From the NCBI RefSeq assembly GCF_003402475.1, contig NZ_BFAB01000021.1, positions 1 through 54,070 on the forward strand: a stretch of DNA of 54,070 nucleotides. The letters are read 5' to 3'. The translations under genes were made by a program, and so were the position numbers. Shown one piece after another: positions 32,944 to 44,900 of the stretch (position 1 is its first letter; each line of letters starts with the position of its first letter). Below the pieces are notes generated by a model, which worked only from the letters and a program-made list of their open reading frames with translations, ran no database searches and was not told the DNA's origin. This DNA comes from Mycobacterium sp. MFM001 (GTDB lineage: Bacteria > Actinomycetota > Actinomycetes > Mycobacteriales > Mycobacteriaceae).

Positions 32944-35900
32944 CGCTGCACTCGTAGAGCACGAAAAGTGCGCTGGCCCATGCTGATCGGCAGTGCTGTT
33001 GGCGGTCACAAGAGCTAAGGAAAGTTTGAGTTGTTGGCCATAGCGACTGAGTGATTCGGCCGTCAACATGTCTTCGTGTCGGCAGTCGACCGCGTAACCC
33101 GTGATGGCGCCGGTAACGTAAGGCCGCCAGCTGCCCACAGAAGACGAACTGCGATCGCTCTCACCCGGTGCGGCGGAAAACAGGATCATGTCGCCATCGA
33201 AGACACCGGGTTTGTGCGCTCGTTGCAACGCAAGGTTTTTGTCGAGGTTGCGACCGAGCAAATCCAGAAGCTGTTGGTATTGACGAAATTCCACGGCCTC
33301 GCGCTCTAGGACCAGTTCTTCTAGCTGCTCGTAGGTGAGCGGAGCATCCTGTTCCGGAGTGGCTACACCATAGAATCGCAATACTGCTTCCAGCATGTCC
33401 TTCTCGTCCGCGGCAGGGCGTGGTTCGGTGACGCTGCCGTCGAGACCGGGTTGGGCGTCCAGAAGAATGAGGCGTGCGACTGCGCATCCGCGGCGCCGGA
33501 GCTCGATGCCGACTTCATGGGCGACGACACCGCCAAAGGACCAGCCGAGGAGGTTGTAAGGGCCGCTGGGATGTACTGCCAGGATTCTGTCGGCATAGTT
33601 TTTCGCCATCTCGCGAATTGACCCGGGTTCTGCTTCGTCGCCGTGCAGGGTTTGTTGAATTCCAATAATCGGGCAGTCCAGGTAATTGCCGAGAACCTGG
33701 TACGCCCAACCTATTCCACCGCCGGGATGAATGCAGAACAGCGGAACGCCGGTAGCCTCCTTGAGAACTTCGACAGGAACTACTTCCACGTCGCCGGCAC
33801 AGTTGCCCAGCTGCCGGCTGAGGCTTCTCACCGACGGAGCGTGGAACAGGCTGCGCACCGGAAGCTTCGCATCCAGCCTGGCGTTGATCGCGGCGATCAG
33901 GCGCATCGCGGAAAGCGAGTCCCCGCCCAAATCGAAGAATGAGTCATCGACCCCGACGCGTTCGAGGCCGAGTATCTCGGCGTAGAGGCCAGCCAGGACC
34001 TCTTCGGTCGGCGTGGCCGGCGCCCGATACTGGTGAGCGCTGTAATCGGGTTCAGGTAGGGCGCGGACGTCGAGCTTGCCGTTGAGCGTCAACGGCAGCG
34101 CATCGAGTGCGACCACGGCAGCCGGCACCATGTAACCCGGCAGCCGCTGCCCCAGCGTTTCGCGTATCCCGGCCGGGTCGGCGACACCGGTGACATAACC
34201 GATCAGGCGTTTGTCGCCGGGGCGGTCTTCGCGTGCAATCACCACGGCCTGCTCGACGCCATCACAGCCGGCCAACGCCGCGCGCACCTCGCCGAGTTCG
34301 ATGCGGTAGCCGCGGATCTTGACCTGCTCATCGATGCGTCCCAGATACCGCAGTTGGCCGTCGGCACCCCAGGACACCAGATCCCCGGTCCGATACATCC
34401 TTTCGCCGGTGCCGCCGAACGGACAGGCCACAAACCGCGACGCGGTCAGCCCGGCCCGGCGCCAATATCCGCAGCCCACACCGGAACCCGCTACATACAA
34501 CTCCCCGATCACTCCGGCCGGTACCGGGCGCAACCAGCTGTCCAGCACAAACAGCGCCGCCCCCGGCACCGGCGAACCGATCGGCACCGTCCCCGTTTCC
34601 GGTGTCAAAGGCCTACTCACCGCGGCGTACACCGTTGTCTCGGTAGGGCCGTAGGCGTTGATCATCACCCGCCCGGGCGCCCACCGATCCACCACCTCAG
34701 TCGGGCACGCCTCACCGGCCACCACCAACGCCGTCGAATCCAACCCCTCGGGCGATAACATCCCGGCGGCAGAGGGAGTTTGACTTAACACGCTTATCTG
34801 TTCAGCGACCAGCATCGCGTGCAAGTCGTCCGGTGAAGCGGCCACCGACTCGGGCACCACCACCAGCCGCCCGCCGGACAGCAGCGCGCCGAAGATCTCC
34901 CAAACCGAGACGTCGAAGGCATACGAATGCCACTGCGACCACACGCCTTCGCGCTGCAGGTCTGCCGACAACGATTCCAAAAGTCGCGTGGCGTTGTGGT
35001 GGCTGACGGCCACACCCTTGGGGTTTCCGGTCGTGCCCGAGGTGTAGATGATGTAAGCAATATCGTCCGGCGCAGGTGTGGGTAACGCTGTGCACGGATA
35101 AGCCTGGGGCGCAAGGCCGTCTACCTCGAGCATCGGCAGGTTGCACCTATCGAGCCGGCTGGCCAGTTCAGTAGTGGTGATCGCGACCACCGGCGCTGCA
35201 TCGGCAACCATGAACCCGATCCGCGCCGCAGGCTGGGCCGCGTCGATGGGTAGGTAAGCCGCCCCGGTCTTCAGCACCGCCAAGATCGCGATAATCGCCT
35301 CAGCCGACCGGGAAAACAGCAGCGCCACAGATTCACCCGGCCCTGCTCCGTGGCTAGACAGCAAGTGCGCCAACCGGTTAGATGCTTCATCCAACTCGCG
35401 ATAGGTCCACGAACACTCACCGCAAGTCAGGGCCACCACCTCCGAGGTGCGTGCCACCTGGGCGGCAAACAGCGCCGGAATCGACACGCGGGTGGCCGCT
35501 GGCCCAGCCAGCACCGCCTGGTTACCCCAGCCCTCCAGCCGGAGCTGCTCAGCCTCATCGAGCAGACTTACCGACGACAGCTGCCGTTTCGGGTCGGCGG
35601 TGATCGCGATCAACACCCGGTGCAGTCGCTCGATCAGCGCCTCGATGCTGGTCGCGTCGAACACGTCGGTGCGAAATTCCACTGCCCCACCGATCCCCGC
35701 CGGCTCACCGGCTTCGGTGAAACGTTCTCCCAGGAAAAACGTCAAATCCATCCGAGCTGTCTGAGTGTCCACCGACAACGATGTCGCCTCCAGCTCCCCA
35801 AAGGCCAACCCAGCGGCGGCGTTATCCTGCCCCGCGAAGTTCTGCCAGGCCAACAGCACCTGGAACAGCGGGTGATGGGTCAGGCTTCGGTCAGGGTTGA

Positions 35901-38900
35901 GCCGCTCCACGAGCACTTCGAAGGGGACGTCTTGCCGTTCGTAGGCGGCCAGGCTGCGCGTCCGCACTTGGTCCAGCAGTTCGGCCATCGTCGGATCACC
36001 GGCCAGATCGACGCGCAGCACCAACGTGTTGACGAAGAATCCCACCAGCTCGTCGAGGGCGCTATCGCCGCGTCCGGCGATCGGGAACCCCACTGCCACA
36101 TCAGAACTCGCGCTGAGCTTGGACAGCAGCACCGCCAAAGCGGCCTGCACCACCATGAAGCTGGTCGCGTTGCGCTCGCGAGCCACCCGCGCCACCCGTT
36201 GTTGCAATTCGGCCGGCCAGTCCACCGTCACACTGGCGCCGCGATGATCGGCGATCAGCGGATAGGGCCGATCGGTGGGCAACTGCAGCCGCTCGGGCAT
36301 TCCCGCCAGTGTTTCCTCCCAGTAGGCCAACTGCGCGGCGATGGGACTGTCGCTGTCGGCCAGATCACCAAACTGCGCACGTTGCCACAGCGTGTAATCG
36401 ACGTACTGGACAGCCAATGGCGCCCAATCGGGTGCTCGCCCCGCGCACCGGCTGGCATAGGCCACGCCCAGATCACGTGTCAGCGGGGTGATCGACCAGC
36501 CGTCGGCTGCGATATGGTGCACCACCACCGCCAGCACGTGGTCGTCCTCGTCTAAAGTGAAAAGCCTTGCTTGCAGCGGGATCTCGGAGGCGATGTCAAA
36601 CGGGTGACGCGCCACGGAGTCGATGGCCTCCGCCAGCCGGCTTTCCGGCCAGCCGGTGGCATCGATGACCTGCCAACCGAATTCGGCCCGCTCGGCGGGC
36701 ACAATCAGCTGCTGAGGTATTCCCTCGGGTGCGGTAAACTCCGTGCGCAGACTCTCGTGGCGGCCCACCACATCGGCCAGCGCCGCACCCAGCGCGTCGG
36801 CGTCGAGCCGACCGCGCAGCCGTACCGCCACCGGCATGTTGTAGATCGGTGAGGGGCCCTGCAGTTGATCCAGGAACCACAACCGATTTTGGGCGAACGA
36901 CAACGGAATCACCGCGGGCCGCTCACCAGCCACCAACCGCGGGAGCCGGCGATCCTTACCGATACGGGGCGCCAACTGAGCGACCGTCGGCGCATCAAAC
37001 ACCGTGCGCACCGACAGGCCGGCCTCCAGGCTGGTGTTGATCGCAGCGATCAGCCGCATCGCCGACAGAGAATCCCCGCCCAGGTCGAAGAACGAGTCGT
37101 CGACGCCGACGCGCTCGAGGCCGAGCACGTGAGCGTAGATCCCGGCCAGGATCTCCTCGACCGCGTCCGACGGGGCCCGATATTCACCGGCGATGTACTC
37201 GGGTGCCGGTAGAGCGTTCCGGTCGAGCTTGCCGTTGACCGTCAACGGCAAAGTCTCCAAAGCCATTACCGCCGTGGGAATCATGTAGGCGGGCAGCCGC
37301 TCGCCCAGCGAGGCGCGTATCTCGGCAGGGTCCGCTGTCCCGGTGACATAGCCCACTAGTCGCTTGTCGCCGGGCTGCTCCTCGCGGACCATCACGACCG
37401 CATGCTCGACCCCGTCGCACCCCGCCAACGCGGCCTGGATTTCACCGAGTTCGATGCGGTAGCCGCGGATCTTGACCTGCTCGTCGGCGCGGCCCAGGTA
37501 TCGCAGCTGCCCGTCCGCGCCCCAGCTCACCAGGTCGCCGGTGCGATACATGCGTTGTCCGGGTCCGCCGAAGGGACAGGCCACAAACCGCGACGCGGTC
37601 AACCCGGCCCGGCGGACATACCCGCACCCCACTCCGGCGCCGGCTACATACAATTCGCCGATCACACCGGTCGGGACCGCACGCAAGCACCGATCCAGCA
37701 CGAACAGCGCCGCGCCCGGCACCGGCGAACCGATCGGCACCATCCCCGTGCCCGGTGTCAGCGGTGCACTCATCGCCACCCACACCGTCGCCTCAGTCGG
37801 ACCGTAGGCGTTGATCATCACCCGGCCGGGCGCCCAGCGATCGACCACCTCGGCCGGACATGGTTCACCGCCGATCACCAATGCCACCGAGTCCAGTCCT
37901 TGCGGCGCCAACACCGCGACGGCAGAAGGGGTTTGGTTCAAGACGCCGACTTCCTCACGCGTCAGCAGGGCATGGAAGTCGACCGGTGAGCCCGCGACCG
38001 ACTCGGGCACCACGACCAGTCGCCCACCATGTAGCAGCGCTCCCCAGATCTCCCACACGGAGAAGTCGAACGCCAACGAATGACATTGCGTCCAGCCTTG
38101 TCCCGGTGCTGCCAACCCCGGATGCAACGACGCCATCAACTGGGTGACGTTGTGGTGGGTGATGGCAACGCCCTTGGGGGCGCCGGTGGTACCCGAGGTG
38201 TAGATGATGTAGGCGACGTTGTTTGCCTCCGGTGCCGGTGGGGCCGTACTGGCTTGGGCAGTCACAGCGGGATCGTCTACATCGACGACCAGTAGGTCAT
38301 GGCCTGCGAACCGGTCGGCGAGATCCGTGGTGGTGATTGCGGCGATCGGTGCGGCGTCGGCAAGCATGAACCCGACACGTGCGGTCGGCTGCGCCGGGTC
38401 GATCGGGAGGTAAGCTGCGCCCGTTTTGAGCACCGCGACCAACGCCACGATCGCCTCACCCGAACGCGAAAACAGCAGCGCGACACATTCGCCCGGGCGC
38501 GCCCCATGAGCGGCCAGCAGGTGTGCCAACCGGTTGGCCGCCTCGTCGAGCTCGCGATAGGTCCACGACTGTTCGTTGCAGACCAGCGCCACCGCGTCGG
38601 GGGTGCTGGCCACCTGCGCGGCGGACAGCGTGGGAATCGAAACGGGCGTGACCGCGGGCAGGGTGAGCACCGCGCGGTTGCCGAACTCATCGAGCCGGGA
38701 GTGCTCACTCTCGTCGAGCAGATCCAGCGACGACAACGCCCCGGCCGGGTTGGCGGTCATCGCCACCAACACTCGTCGCAGTCGCTCGATCAGTGCCTCG
38801 ATGCTGGCCGCGTCGAACACGTCGGTGCGAAATTCCACCGTGCCGCTGATGCCGGCGGGCTCACCGGTTTCCGTCCACCGTTCGCCAAGCGAAAAGGCCA

Positions 38901-41900
38901 GATCCATGCGGGCGGTACGGGTTTCCACCGACATCGGCCTGACGTGCAGGTCACCCAACGCCAGCCCGGTGGCCGGGCCGTTGTGCTGCCAGGGGAAGTT
39001 CTGCCAGGCCAATACGACTTGGACCAACGGGGAGTGGGTGAGCGATCGGGTTGGGTTGAGCCGATCCACCAAAACCTCGAAGGGCACGTCTTGGTGCTCG
39101 TAGGCGGCCAGGCTGCGTCTGCGCACCTGGGCCAGCAGCTCGGCGACCGTCGGATCACCGGCCAGATCGACTCGCAGCACCAAGGTGTTGAAGAAGCAAC
39201 CGACGAGGTCATCAAGTGCCGGATCGCGGCGCCCGGCGACCGGGAACCCCACCGCCACATCGCTGCTCGCGCTGATCTTGGACAACAGCAGCGCGAGAGC
39301 GGCCTGAATCACCATGAAACTGGTCGCATTGTGCTGCCGGGCCATGTCGCGGACCCGCTGCTGCAGCTCGGTCGGCCAGTCCACCGTCACGTCAGCGCCG
39401 CGGTAGTCGGCAACCGGCGGGTAGGGCCGGTCGGTGGGCAGCTGTAGGCGTTCTGGTAACCCAGCCAGGGTCTCCTCCCAATAGCCAAGCTGCGCGGCGA
39501 TGGGGCTCTGGTTGTCATCGAGATCACCGAACTGCGCGCGCTGCCACAGGCTGTAGTCGACATACTGCACCGCCAACTCGGCCCAGTCGGGCGATCGCCC
39601 GGCGCAGCGGCTGGCATAAGCCACATTGAGGTCACGCGCCAGCGGGGTGATGGACCAGCCATCGGCGGCGATATGGTGCACCGCTATCACCAGCACGTGG
39701 TCGTCGTCGCTGACGCGGAAAAGCGTTGCCCGCAAAGGGATGTCGGTCGCCAGGTTAAATGTGTGCCGCGCCGCAGCGCCGATGGCCTCACTCAGCTGGC
39801 CTGCCGGCCACCCGGTGGCGTCGACGACGTCCCAACCAAAGTCGGTCTGCTCGGGCGGCACCACCACCTGTTGGGGTATCCCGTCGGGCGCGGTAAACCG
39901 GGTGCGCAGGCTCTCATGCCGGCCCACCACGTCGGCCAGCGCCGCGCCCAACGCGTCGGCATCAAGTCTGCCGCGCAGCCGCAACGGCGCCGCCAGGTTG
40001 TAGATCGGCAAGGGCCCCTGCAATTGGTCGAGGAACCACAGCCGGCTCTGCGCATACGACAACGGGATCCGCTCCGGACGCGCGACGGGCCGCAAAGGCG
40101 GGCCGGCAGGACCGCCACGGTGCCGGTCCAGATGCTGTGCGAGACCCTGGACAGTGGACGCCTCAAACAGGTACCGCACCGGCACTTGCCTGCCCAACGC
40201 CAGCTGCAGCCGCGCGCTCACCCGAGTGGCAATCAGGGAATCCCCACCGAGGGCGAAGAAATCGCCGTCTAGGCCAACCCGATCGACGCTCAACACCTCG
40301 GCGAACACCTCGGCGACGGTCTTCTCGGTCTCGGTCTGCGGCGCCCGATACTCACCGGTGGTGTATTCGGGTGCCGGTAGAGCTTTCCGGTCGAGCTTTC
40401 CATTGACCGTCAACGGCAACGTCTCCAACGTCACCACCGCGGCCGGGATCATGTAGGCCGGTAGCCGCTCGGTCAGCTGGGCGCGGATCTCGGCCGGGTC
40501 GGCGGTGCCGGTCACATAGCCGACGAGACGTCTGTCGCCGGGACGGTCCTCGCGGGCGATCACCGCCGCCTGCTCCACCCCGTCCAATCCCGCTAGGACG
40601 GCCTGGATTTCGCCGAGCTCGATGCGATACCCGCGGATCTTGACCTGCTCATCGGCGCGGCCCACATACAGCAGCTGCCCGTCCGCGCCCCAACGCACCA
40701 AGTCCCCGGTGCGATACATACGTTGCCCCGGTGAGTCCGCGCCGGCGAACGGGCATGCCACGAACCGCGACCCGGTCAATCCGGCCCGGCGCCAATACCC
40801 GCACGCCACACCGCGACCGCCCACATACAGCTCGCCGATCACCCCGGCCGGCACGGGACGTAACCAGCCGTCGAGCACAAACAACGCCGCGCCCGGCACC
40901 GGCGAACCGATCGGCACCATCCCTGACCCCGGTGTCAGCGGAGCACTGAGCGCCGTGTACCACGTCTCGGACGGGCCGTAGGCGTTGATCATCACCCGCC
41001 CGGGCGCCCAGCGATCCACCACCTCGGCCGGGCAGGGCTCCCCTCCCACCAGCAGGGTCACCGAATCCAGACCCTCGGGCGACAACACCGCCACAGCCGA
41101 GGGTGTCTGGTTCACGACATTGACGTGTTCGGCGACCAGTAAGGCGTGGAAGTCCTCCGGTGAACGCGCCATCGATTCGGGCACCACCACCAGCCGCCCC
41201 CCGCGCAAAAGCGCACCCCAGATCTCCCACACCGAGACGTCGAAACCGTAGGAATGCCACTGCGACCACACCCCTGCCGCAGGCAGGTCCACGTCGAGTG
41301 AGTCGAACAGCTGGGTCACATTGCGGTGGGTGATGGCTACCCCTTTGGGGACACCGGTAGTCCCCGACGTGTAGATGATGTGAGCGATATTGTCCGGGCC
41401 CGGCACCGGCATCGCGGTGCAGGGCTGGGCCTGGACATCGGGGTCGCCGACATCGATGACCAGCAAGTCATGTCCGTCCAGGCGGCCCACCAGTCCGGTG
41501 GTGGTGATCACGGCGATCGGTGCAGCGTCCGCGAGGATGACGGCGATCCTTGCCGTCGGCAGCGCCGGGTCGATCGGGACGTAGGCCGCCCCGGCCTTGA
41601 GCACCGCGAGCATTGCCACGATCGCTTCGATCGAGCGCGAAAACAGCAGTGCCACACAGTGTCCCGTGCCTGCGCCATGAACAGCCAGCAGGTGCGCCAA
41701 CCTGTTCGCGGCCTCCTCCAGGTCGCGATAGGTCATCGAGCGGCCTTCGAAGGTCACCGCCACCGCGTCCGGAGCGCGGGCGACCTGGGCGGCCCATACC
41801 ACCGGAATCGACACCGGTGCCGCTGCTGGCCGGGCCAACACCGATACGTTGCCCCACCTGTCCAACCCGGCATGCTCATCGGGATCGAGCAGGTCCATCG

Positions 41901-44900
41901 ACGACAACCGCTGCGCAGGGTCGGCGGTCATGACCACCAGCACCCGCTGCAACCGCTCGATCAGCGTTTCGACGCCGGCAGGGTCGAACACGTCGGTGCG
42001 AAACTCCAGCTCTCCGCTGATCCCGGCCGGATGGCCGGCCCGGCTCCAGCGTTCGGCCAGGTGGAACACCAAATCCATGCGGGCCGTACGGGTTTCGACC
42101 GGCAACGGTGCGACATCGAGATCATCATCCAAAGCCAACCCGTCGGCGGGGTTGTTGTCCGCTGCGGCGAAGTTCTGCCAGGCCAACATCACCTGGAAAA
42201 TCGGGTGATGGGTGAGGCTTCGGGTGGGGTTCAGCCGATCGACCAGCACCTCAAAGGGGACCTCTTGGTTTTCGTAGGCGGCCAGGCTGCGCCGTCGCAC
42301 CTCCGTCAGCAGCTGGGCAAAGGTGGGATCTCCGGCCAGCTCGACCCGCAGCACAAGGGTGTTGACGAAAAACCCGACCAGTTCGTCGAGCCCGGGGTCA
42401 CCGCGCCCGGCAATCGGAAATCCTACTGCCACATCAGGACTCGAGCTCAGCTTAGACAGCAATACTGCCAGCGCGGTCTGGATCACCATGAAGCTGGTCG
42501 CATTATGCTCTTGAGCTACGTCGCGCACCCGCTGCTGCAGTTCGGCCGGCCAGTCGATCGCCACGGTGGCGCCCCGATAATCGGCCACCGGCGGGTAGGG
42601 CCGATCCGTGGGCAGCTGCAGTCGCTCGGGCATTCCGGCCAGTGCCTGTTCCCAGTAGGCCAACTGGGCGGCGATCGGGCTGCTGCCGTCGTCGAGCTCA
42701 CCGAACCGTCCGCGCTGCCACAGTGTGTAATCGGCGTACTGCACCGCCAACGGCGCCCACTGCGGCGCCAGGCCCTGCCGACGCGCCCGATACGCCTCGC
42801 CGATGTCCTTGACCATCGGAGCCAGCGACCAGCCGTCAAAAGCGATGTGGTGCACTACAATTCCCACCACATGCTGATCGGGCGCTATCGAATAGATTTG
42901 CGCACGGATCGGGATCTCGGCCGACAAGTCAAACCGGTAGCCCGCCAATGCAATCAACTCGCGGGCCGCGTCCTGCTCCGGCAACGACACGACCGAGGCG
43001 TCCCCGCGCCGCCACATCCCCGGCTGGGCCGGCAACACCTTCTGGAACGGCACGCCGTCAATGTCGGGAAGGATGGTGCGGAGCGGCTCATGGCGGGCGA
43101 TGACATCATCGATGGCCGCGCCCAGCGCTTCCGCATCCAGCGGCCCGCTGATCCGGAACGCGGTCGGCATGTTGTAGGTCGCCACCCCGCCCTCGAAACG
43201 GTTGAGGAACCACAACCGAGACTGGGCGAATGACAACGGAATCACCGCGGGCCGCTCGAGCGCCGTCAACGGCTGATGCCCGCCCGCTTCCCCACCGACG
43301 CGGGGGGCCAACTGGGCGACGGTGGGCGCCTCGAATAGGGTGCGCACCGAAACGCGGGCATCCAGGCCGGTGTTGACCGCGGCGATCAGGCGCATCGCCG
43401 AGAGAGAATCCCCGCCCAAATCGAAGAACGAGTCATCAACACCGACGCGCTCGAGTCCGAGTATCTGGGCGTAGATGCCCGTCAGGATTTCCTCGATAGC
43501 GTTGTCTGGCGCGCGATATCGATCGGTATCGGCGAATTCTGGTGCGGGCAGGGCGCGAGTGTCGAGTTTCCCGTTGACCGTCAGCGGCAGCGCATCGAGT
43601 GCGACCACCGCGGCCGGCACCATGTAGCCCGGTAGCCGCTGCCCCAGCGTTTCGCGTATCCCGGCTGGGTCGGCGGTGCCGGTGACATAGCCGACGATGC
43701 GTTTGTCGCCGGGGCGGTCCTCGCGGGCGATCACCGCCGCCTGCTCCACCCCGGCCAATCCCGCGAGGGCGGCCTGGATTTCGCCGAGTTCGATGCGATA
43801 CCCGCGGATCTTCACCTGCTCGTCGGCGCGACCCACATAATCCAGCTGCCCATCGGCGCGCCACCGCACCAGATCGCCGGTGCGGTACATCCGTTGCCCG
43901 GGTTTGCCGAATGGGCAGGCGACAAATCGCGATGCGGTCAGCCCGCCCCGGCGCACATACCCACAACTCAGCCCGGCACCGGCCAGATACAACTCACCGA
44001 CCAAACCCGCGGGCACCTGTCGCAACCAACCGTCGAGCACAAAAAAGGCCATATGCGCCAGCGGTACCCCAATCGGGCTGGCATTGATGTGGGCGTCCGC
44101 GCCGGCGATTTCCCGGAACGAAACATGCACCGTGGTCTCGGTAATGCCGTACATGTTGATCAGGCGCGGCGATCCCGGGTGGTTGTGCAGCCACGTCTGA
44201 AGACGTTGGGGCTCAAGCGCTTCGCCGCCAAACACGACAGTCTCGAGTTTCAGCTGGCGGGCCTGTTCGGCTGATAGCGCGTCGGCGGTCTGCAGCGCAT
44301 AAAACGCCGAAGGGGTCCGGCTCAGGACGGTTACTTGTTCGCTGACGAGCAGCTCGTGGAGTTCTTGGGGAGAGCGGGCCACCGAGTCGGGCACCACGAC
44401 CAGCCGCCCGCCGTAGAGCAGCGCACCGAAGATCTCCCACACCGAGAAGTCGAAGGCCAACGAGTGACACTGCGTCCATACTTGCCCGGCCAATTCCAGG
44501 TCGGCGTCCAGAGTTTCCAGCAGCTGCATGACGTTGTGGTGGGTGACGCCCACACCCTTGGGCACACCGGTGGTGCCGGATGTGTATATGAGGTAAGCGA
44601 TTTCGTCCGGTACCGGTGCCGGGAGCGCAGTGCTGGTTTGGGCATCCACAACAGGATCATCGACATCGATGACCAGTAGCGCGCGGCCTGCTAACCGCCC
44701 GGATAGGTCAGCGCTGGTGATTGCGGCGATCGGCGCGGCATCGGTGAGCATGAACTCGATGCGGGCCGCCGGGTGCGCCGGGTCGATCGGCAGGTAGGCC
44801 GCCCCGGTTTTGAGTACCGCCAGCATCGCCACGACCGCCGGGGCCGAGCGGGACAACAACAGCGCCACACAGTCACCGGGGCCCACACCCTGAGCGGCCA

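Noticed and set aside
35350..36555. A 401-codon plus-strand frame with many Gln and His
   Set aside because: Shadow of the module 6 A/C region of the NRPS; no start signals or domains.
41326..43233. A 635-codon plus-strand open frame inside the NRPS
   Set aside because: It is antisense to module 4, whose motifs are intact. Long antisense frames are common in GC-rich DNA, and its translation shows no domain.
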